This document shows positions 6,162 through 10,866 of a stretch of DNA of 10,866 bases, in pieces. Location: contig PMIG01000095.1 of the NCBI GenBank assembly GCA_003157055.1, forward strand, positions 522 through 11,387. The letters are read 5' to 3'. Under the pieces are notes generated by a model. It saw only the letters and a list, made by a program, of their open reading frames with translations, made no database searches and had not been told where the DNA came from. Position numbers and translations under genes: made by a program. This DNA comes from Bacteroidales bacterium. Lineage in GTDB: Bacteria > Bacteroidota > Bacteroidia > Bacteroidales > VadinHA17. Numbering within the stretch: the first letter of the stretch is position 1; each line of letters opens with the position of its first letter.

Positions 6162-7265
6162 ATGTTTTCAAAAGATCAGGTCCTAAATGCTCTTAAGAAG
6201 GTAATCCATCCCGAAAAGGGAAAAGACATTGTATCCCTTGGAATGGTTTCGGAAATCTCCTTTAATGATAGCGGTATATCATTGACAATAACCCCCGATA
6301 AATCAAATGACCCATTTATCTCTTCAATAAAAAGCACAATAGTACGAACGCTTAAAGAAGCTTTGGGTCCGGATGTTGTTATAACCAATATCGATGTAAA
6401 ACCAAAAGAAATAGTAGCGAAACATGATGCAAATTCTGACGATCCATTACGGGGTATAAGGAATATTATAGCAATATCATCCGGTAAAGGCGGGGTCGGC
6501 AAAACGACTGTAGCAGTTAACCTTGCAATAGCTCTCGCAAGAAAAAAGTACAGGGTTGGGCTCCTTGATGCTGACGTGTTTGGTCCATCGGTTCCGATTA
6601 TGTTCGACGCTGAAAAATACAGGCCTGAGGTAAAAAGGGTTAATAACACTGATATAATTGTTCCGCTTACAAAATATGGCGTTAAGGTTCTCTCGACAGG
6701 TTTTTTTGTCGACCCTGCCGAGGCAGTTGTCTGGAGAGGCCCCATGGCTTCAAGTTTTCTGAAGCAGATGATGGTCCAGGGAGAATGGGGGGAACTCGAT
6801 TTCCTGCTTGTCGATCTTCCTCCGGGAACGAGTGATATCCATCTTACACTCGTTCAGGAAACAGCTGTCACCGGAGCAATAATCGTGACCACTCCGCAGG
6901 AAGTAGCGCTTGCTGATGCTATCAAGGGAATTGCCATGTTCAGGAGCGAAAAGATCAATGTTCCGGTACTTGGCCTTATTGAGAATATGTCGTGGTTCAC
7001 GCCGGCCGAATTGCCAAATAATAAATATTTCATATTCGGGAAAGAAGGAGGAAGGAAGCTTGCAGAAAAGGCAGGCGTTCCGCTTCTGGGACAGATACCG
7101 CTTATTCAGAGCATCTGCGAAAGCAGCGACAAGGGAGAACCTGTTGCTTTGGGGAATTCTCCTGCAGGCAAAGCCTTTATGACAATTGCGGATGCCGTGG
7201 TTGAAAAGGTAAACCTCAGGAACAAGGATCTGAGGCCCACAATAAAAGTAGAATTAAACAAATAA
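6162..7265 (+). CDS. mrp: Mrp/ApbC family P-loop ATPase, Fe-S cluster carrier
   Basis: The 367-residue protein belongs to the Mrp/NBP35 branch of deviant P-loop NTPases that deliver Fe-S clusters to apoproteins. Residues 1 to about 85 form a MIP18/DUF59 domain (HPEKGKDIVSLGMVSEI). The ATPase domain has the deviant Walker A GKGGVGKT (108-115, signature Lys109), the DAD switch segment (136-138) and DLPPGT (218-223). The CXXC that holds the bridging cluster in E. coli Mrp is absent: the matching stretch reads ENMSWFTPAELPNNKYFIFG (274-293), and the only cysteine in the whole protein is Cys319. I recall the same WFTPAELP form from other Bacteroidota, so this is a lineage variant rather than a defect. 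The Nfu-type gene starts 3 bp downstream and may provide the cluster ligands. Confidence 0.93.
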   Translation: MFSKDQVLNALKKVIHPEKGKDIVSLGMVSEISFNDSGISLTITPDKSNDPFISSIKSTIVRTLKEALGPDVVITNIDVKPKEIVAKHDANSDDPLRGIRNIIAISSGKGGVGKTTVAVNLAIALARKKYRVGLLDADVFGPSVPIMFDAEKYRPEVKRVNNTDIIVPLTKYGVKVLSTGFFVDPAEAVVWRGPMASSFLKQMMVQGEWGELDFLLVDLPPGTSDIHLTLVQETAVTGAIIVTTPQEVALADAIKGIAMFRSEKINVPVLGLIENMSWFTPAELPNNKYFIFGKEGGRKLAEKAGVPLLGQIPLIQSICESSDKGEPVALGNSPAGKAFMTIADAVVEKVNLRNKDLRPTIKVELNK

Positions 7266-7268
7266 AAT

Positions 7269-7508
7269 ATGGCAGAATCAAAATTCATTAAAGAACGCGT
7301 CATGAAAGCTCTTGAGAGGGTAAGACCTTACCTGCAGTCTGATGGTGGCGACATCGAACTGATCGAAGTTGCAGATGACATGTCTGTGAAGGTAAAGCTT
7401 ACCGGTGCCTGTCATGGCTGTCCATACAGCATGCAGACTCTCAAAGCAGGTGTTGAACAGGCCATCATGAAGGAGGTTCCTGAAATCAAGAGAGTTATTT
7501 CAGTCTGA
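7269..7508 (+). CDS. NifU C-terminal domain (Nfu-type) Fe-S scaffold/carrier protein
   Basis: This 79-residue protein is a stand-alone Nfu domain. It shows the family helix ALERVRPYLQSDGGDIELIEV and the motif GACHGCPYS with the cluster-binding pair Cys48-X2-Cys51, followed by the TLKAGVEQAI helix. Nfu domains hold a [4Fe-4S] cluster across a dimer and pass it to client proteins. There is no A-type or NifU N-terminal domain, unlike E. coli NfuA or Azotobacter NifU. The gene starts 3 bp after mrp with an A-rich leader and no separate promoter, so the two are almost certainly cotranscribed and probably act together in Fe-S delivery. Confidence 0.93.
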   Translation: MAESKFIKERVMKALERVRPYLQSDGGDIELIEVADDMSVKVKLTGACHGCPYSMQTLKAGVEQAIMKEVPEIKRVISV

Positions 7509-7533
7509 AAGAGCCCGGCTTCTCAAATTTATT

Positions 7534-7541
7534 TACCTTTG
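7534..7541 (+). promoter_or_regulatory. Possible -7 promoter element (TACCTTTG) of porW
   Basis: This is an exact TAnnTTTG match in the gap after the Nfu gene. No TTG/TTTG lies 17-23 bases upstream; the closest partial match is TCTG at 7504-7507, 26 bases away. The call is therefore weaker than for pgk, tpx and ricT. If real, transcription starts near 7547, and the in-frame TTG at 7539-7541 cannot be the porW start. Confidence 0.4.
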
Positions 7542-7589
7542 AAATACTATAGACCCTTTAAGTCAGTTTATAGTATTAAATGTTATCTA

Positions 7590-10256
7590 TTGCCTTCAGT
7601 CAAAGCATCATATAAATATCTGGCGCTTTTGGGCCTGTTATTCTTTCCGACAAATTGCTCGGTTGAAAAGAACACTCCTTCCAGCAGGTTTTACCAAAGC
7701 ACGACTTCCAGGTACAACATATACTTTAACGGGAACGAGAGCTTTAAATCCGGAGTAGCAAAAGTTAATAAGGGTTATACCGAGGATTATGCTGAATTGC
7801 TCCGGGTATTTGAATACAGCGACCCTGCTTCACCTTCCAGGTGCTCAGCCGATATGGAAAGGGCGATTCAAAAAGCATCAAAGCTGATATCTTTAAAATC
7901 AATGACTGCCAAGCCTGAAATAAAGGACAGAACCAAAATCACTCCGAAGGATCAGGCGCTTCTTGACAGGAAAGAATATAACGAATGGGTCGACGACAGC
8001 TACCTGCTTATAGGTAAGGCCCACTTTTACAAACAGGAGTATAATGAAGCCACTGCCGTGTTTGATTATTGCATAAAGGAAGCTAACGATCCCAAAATTA
8101 AAAAGGAAGCCGCAATCTGGCTTTCAAGAGTTTACAACGAGACTGGAAAATATCCTGAAGGGTTCCGCACACTTAATGAAATGGATATCAAAAATGAATC
8201 ATCCAGGTTGTTAAAATCAATGTATTACTCAACGCTTGCCGATTTATTCATAAAACAAAAAAAATACTCGGAAGCTGTCGATCCTTTAAGTCAGGCTATC
8301 AGGCTTGTATCAGGAAAGCGTGCCAGGTACAGGCTTACTTACTTGCTGGCTCAACTCAACGAAAGGGCTGGAAATGCAGAGAGGGCTATCATTCTTTATC
8401 GTAAAGTTACCAAAATGAACCCGCCATACGATGTTGAATTCAATGCCCAGATAAACATAGCCGGAGTCTTTGATGTAAACGCAGGGAACCCCAAGGAAAT
8501 CCGAAAAGTACTTGAAAAAATGCTTCGGGATTCCAAGAACAAGGATTTTCTTGACCAGATATATTATGCTCTCGGAAATCTCTCGATGAAAGAAGGAAAC
8601 GAAAAAGAGGCTCTTGGTTTTTTCAAGAAATCCGCTTCTTCACGGTCGAGCAATTCAAACCAGAAAGGAAGGACTTTCCTGGCATTGGCTGATTTTTATT
8701 TTAACAAAACAGACTTCATGAAAGCCGGGAAATATTATGACAGTACTGTATATTTTATTGATCAGAAAAATCCTGATTATCAGCTTATAAGAGCAAAATC
8801 ACAAAATCTGAATATTCTTGTTTCCCAGCTTGAGATAATTCAGAAGGAAGATTCGCTGCAGAAAGTGGCTGCAATGCCGGAAAATGAGAGAAGCAACCTC
8901 ATTGCATCAATTATTGGAAAAATAGTCAAGGATGAAAGCGAGGGCAAGACAAAAAACTATACCGATATGTCCAATATAGGCCAGTATTATGAAAACGAGA
9001 GACGTTCGCAGAATAATATTGACCAGGAAGGCAAATGGTATTTTTATAACCAGACAGCCCTGACATTCGGCAGGACTGAATTCAGGAGAAGATGGGGCGA
9101 CAGGAAGCTGGAAGATAACTGGAGGAATGCAAACAAGTCAAGGATAAATACATCGCAGGAGAGCAACGGATCTGAAGGAAATGTCCAGGCAGGGAAAGAT
9201 ACTACCAAGGCTGCACTCAATAATAAAAGTCCTGAATTCTATCTTAAAAATCTTCCTCTTACAGATTCACTGCTTGCACTTTCAAATGCGAAAATAGCCA
9301 AAGCATATTTTAATGCGGGAAAAGCCTATGCTGAAAAATTATCAGACACACTGAAGGCTACGGAAATATTTGAGAAGCTTATTTCACGATACCCGTCAAG
9401 CGATCTTGTACCTGAAACTCTTTACAATCTCTATAAATGCAATAAAAATATAAACAATCCCAGAGCCGAAACTTTCAGGCAAAGCCTGCTGACAAAATAT
9501 CCCGCAACGGAGTTTGCAAAGATACTTTCCGATCCCGGGTATTACAGGAAAAAACTTGATGCCATGAAAATGGCTGAGAATCTCTATGAGAAGGCGTATG
9601 CTTCTTATTCTTCAGCGGATTTTGCATCTGCTATCTCAGTTTGTGAGGATGCCGTAAAAACCTATAAACAAGACCCGCTAGCTCCGAAATTCATGCTGCT
9701 CCATGCTTATTGCATTGCAAGAACAAGCGATGAAAGAAGTTTCAAGGAAGATCTTTCCAAGGTTGTCAAGGGATGGCCTGAAAGCAGTGAGAGCAAAAAA
9801 GCAGGTGAAATAATTGCCTATCTTAATCAGAAGCTTCCCGAGCTAAAGGTTGAAGAAGACAAGCAGATTGCAGCCGAATTATACATGCAGGATACCACTT
9901 CCAGCCAGGTTTTCATTCTGGTTATAAATGATCCCAGATTTAATATAAACCTTGCTTCATTTGATGTTATCAGCCACAATATTGATAATTACACGAATAA
10001 AAACTACAAGACCGAAGGAATACTTGTCGATAATAAATATGTTACCATCACGGTTTCCGGGTTCAGGGATTATGCGGAAGCTATTGGATACTATAATTCT
10101 TTCAATATTGAAAAGCTTGTAAGGAACGTCTCTAAATCAAATATGTATTCGTTTATCATTGCCAAGGGCAATCTTGAAATGCTTAATAAGGATAAAAATC
10201 CCGACAGGTACCTGTTGTTTTTCAGGGAGCACTATCTCAAAAATGCGGGAAAATAA
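7590..10256 (+). CDS. porW: T9SS-associated TPR lipoprotein PorW/SprE
   Basis: PorW (SprE in F. johnsoniae) is an envelope lipoprotein needed for type IX secretion and gliding. From the TTG at 7590 the product has 888 residues: a short n-region, the hydrophobic LALLGLLFF and Cys23 as likely lipidation site. The box around it (PTNC) is unusual, with Pro at -3 and Asn at -1. RFYQSTTSRYNIYFNGNESF follows, a family hallmark. Several TPR-like helix pairs are visible at about 135-170, 205-275, 320-390 and 560-620. The central WYFYNQTALTFGRTEF (from residue 483) and KLEDNW are typical of SprE/PorW. A Ser/Asn/Gly-rich linker comes next, and the last ~120 residues form a separate beta/alpha domain (SSQVFILVINDP onward). 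The frame is open to another TTG at 7539 (905 residues), but that gives a long n-region and overlaps a -7 box. porX starts 38 bp after the stop. Confidence 0.9.
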   Translation: MPSVKASYKYLALLGLLFFPTNCSVEKNTPSSRFYQSTTSRYNIYFNGNESFKSGVAKVNKGYTEDYAELLRVFEYSDPASPSRCSADMERAIQKASKLISLKSMTAKPEIKDRTKITPKDQALLDRKEYNEWVDDSYLLIGKAHFYKQEYNEATAVFDYCIKEANDPKIKKEAAIWLSRVYNETGKYPEGFRTLNEMDIKNESSRLLKSMYYSTLADLFIKQKKYSEAVDPLSQAIRLVSGKRARYRLTYLLAQLNERAGNAERAIILYRKVTKMNPPYDVEFNAQINIAGVFDVNAGNPKEIRKVLEKMLRDSKNKDFLDQIYYALGNLSMKEGNEKEALGFFKKSASSRSSNSNQKGRTFLALADFYFNKTDFMKAGKYYDSTVYFIDQKNPDYQLIRAKSQNLNILVSQLEIIQKEDSLQKVAAMPENERSNLIASIIGKIVKDESEGKTKNYTDMSNIGQYYENERRSQNNIDQEGKWYFYNQTALTFGRTEFRRRWGDRKLEDNWRNANKSRINTSQESNGSEGNVQAGKDTTKAALNNKSPEFYLKNLPLTDSLLALSNAKIAKAYFNAGKAYAEKLSDTLKATEIFEKLISRYPSSDLVPETLYNLYKCNKNINNPRAETFRQSLLTKYPATEFAKILSDPGYYRKKLDAMKMAENLYEKAYASYSSADFASAISVCEDAVKTYKQDPLAPKFMLLHAYCIARTSDERSFKEDLSKVVKGWPESSESKKAGEIIAYLNQKLPELKVEEDKQIAAELYMQDTTSSQVFILVINDPRFNINLASFDVISHNIDNYTNKNYKTEGILVDNKYVTITVSGFRDYAEAIGYYNSFNIEKLVRNVSKSNMYSFIIAKGNLEMLNKDKNPDRYLLFFREHYLKNAGK

Positions 10257-10294
10257 TTGGGAAATATGCGCCGAAATGACGTTCTGAAAAAGAA

Positions 10295-10866
10295 ATGAGA
10301 AAAATAAAAATATTGTGGACTGATGATGAGGTAGAAGCTCTGAAGCCTCATATAATCTTCCTCGAAGATAAGGGATATGAAATAGATACCTGCTCCAACG
10401 GCAATGATACCATCGACCTTGTGAGGCAGAATTCCTACGACCTGATCTTTCTGGATGAAAACATGCCTGGCCTCAGCGGCATCGAGACTCTCAGGCTCAT
10501 CAGGGAAATCCGGACCGACATTCCAGTTGTCATGATAACAAAAAGTGAGGAGGAAGAGCTGATGGAGACAGCTATAGGATCTGAAATAGCAGATTACCTT
10601 ATTAAGCCTGTAAAGCCAAAACAGATACTTCTTGCAATAAAAAAGATATTAGACCAGAAAAGGCTTGTAACAGAAAAGACAACTACTGATTACCGCCAGG
10701 AGTTCAACCACATAGGCAATCTCATTGCCTCAGCTCGCAGCTGCCGGGAATGGTCAGAGCTTTACCGTAAAATAGTATTCTGGGAATCGGAGCTTGAAAA
10801 ATCTACTGACCCCGGAATGTCTGAGATACTGAAAATGCAGGAAAATGAAGCTAATAATTCCTTCTC
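10295..10866 (+). CDS. porX: PorX-type response regulator (T9SS), 5' part, cut by the right edge
   Basis: The ATG at 10295 opens a frame that stays open to the window end (190 codons visible). Residues 1 to about 120 form a CheY-like receiver: acidic pair Asp10-Asp11 in ILWTDDE, phospho-acceptor Asp54 in FLDENMPG, Thr82 in VVMITKS and Lys104 in YLIKPVKP. The following helical part (TTDYRQEFNHIGNLIASARS, then a Trp-rich segment) matches PorX, not a DNA-binding regulator. In PorX an alkaline-phosphatase-like PglZ domain follows; here it would lie beyond the edge. PorX works with the kinase PorY and the sigma factor SigP to control T9SS genes in Porphyromonas gingivalis. No terminator or promoter is visible in the 38-bp gap after porW, so cotranscription is likely. 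No kinase gene is visible here. Confidence 0.88.
   Translation, partial: MRKIKILWTDDEVEALKPHIIFLEDKGYEIDTCSNGNDTIDLVRQNSYDLIFLDENMPGLSGIETLRLIREIRTDIPVVMITKSEEEELMETAIGSEIADYLIKPVKPKQILLAIKKILDQKRLVTEKTTTDYRQEFNHIGNLIASARSCREWSELYRKIVFWESELEKSTDPGMSEILKMQENEANNSF

Noticed and set aside
6176..6745. 189-codon open frame on the minus strand opposite mrp
   Set aside because: It lies antisense to the DUF59 and P-loop region of a clearly real gene, resembles no known family, and has no promoter or start context. It is a by-product of mrp codon use.
7508..7526. Inverted repeat AGAGCC/GGCTTCT as a terminator after the Nfu gene
   Set aside because: The stem is short and imperfect and is not followed by a T-run, so it does not meet the usual form of an intrinsic terminator.

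Overview
The window looks like chromosomal DNA of a Bacteroidota bacterium, probably a Bacteroidales/Marinilabiliales-type environmental lineage; the genus cannot be fixed from this sequence. Three things point there. It carries genes known only from this phylum (gldH, porW/sprE and porX, linked to gliding and the type IX secretion system, T9SS). Its housekeeping proteins are Bacteroidota-type: Pgk with a Lys/Glu-rich insertion, and Mrp without a C-terminal CXXC. Copies of the phylum-specific -7 promoter element TAnnTTTG sit in front of most transcription units, and Shine-Dalgarno sequences are poor or absent.

Layout. Positions 1-43 hold the first codons of a minus-strand exported protein that runs off the left edge. 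Positions 44-192 hold its -7 element, the pgk terminator hairpin and a short tandem octamer repeat. pgk is on the minus strand (193-1455). A 217-bp divergent promoter region separates it from tpx. From tpx onward every gene is on the plus strand: tpx, holB (delta'), ricT/PSP1, gldH, trmB, an alkyltransferase-like (ATL) gene, mrp/apbC, an Nfu-type Fe-S protein, porW/sprE, and the 5' part of porX, which is cut by the right edge. No stretch over 300 bases lacks a gene. I see no tRNA, rRNA, CRISPR, insertion sequence or phage gene.

How the genes fit together. The ricT-gldH-trmB-ATL block is compact, with two 23-bp overlaps and an 10-bp gap. ricT, tpx, pgk and mrp each have a recognisable promoter. 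mrp and the Nfu gene are 3 bp apart and form an Fe-S carrier pair in which only the small protein keeps a CXXC. porW and porX are neighbours and join a predicted envelope TPR lipoprotein of the T9SS to its cytoplasmic response regulator/PglZ partner. gldH supplies a second gliding/secretion-linked lipoprotein a few genes away. The region reads as vertically inherited core genome. I found no wholly undescribed system; the most useful observations are promoter-based corrections of start codons, the cysteine-poor Mrp next to Nfu, the Cys-to-Ala ATL protein, the conserved holB-ricT pairing and the octamer repeat.
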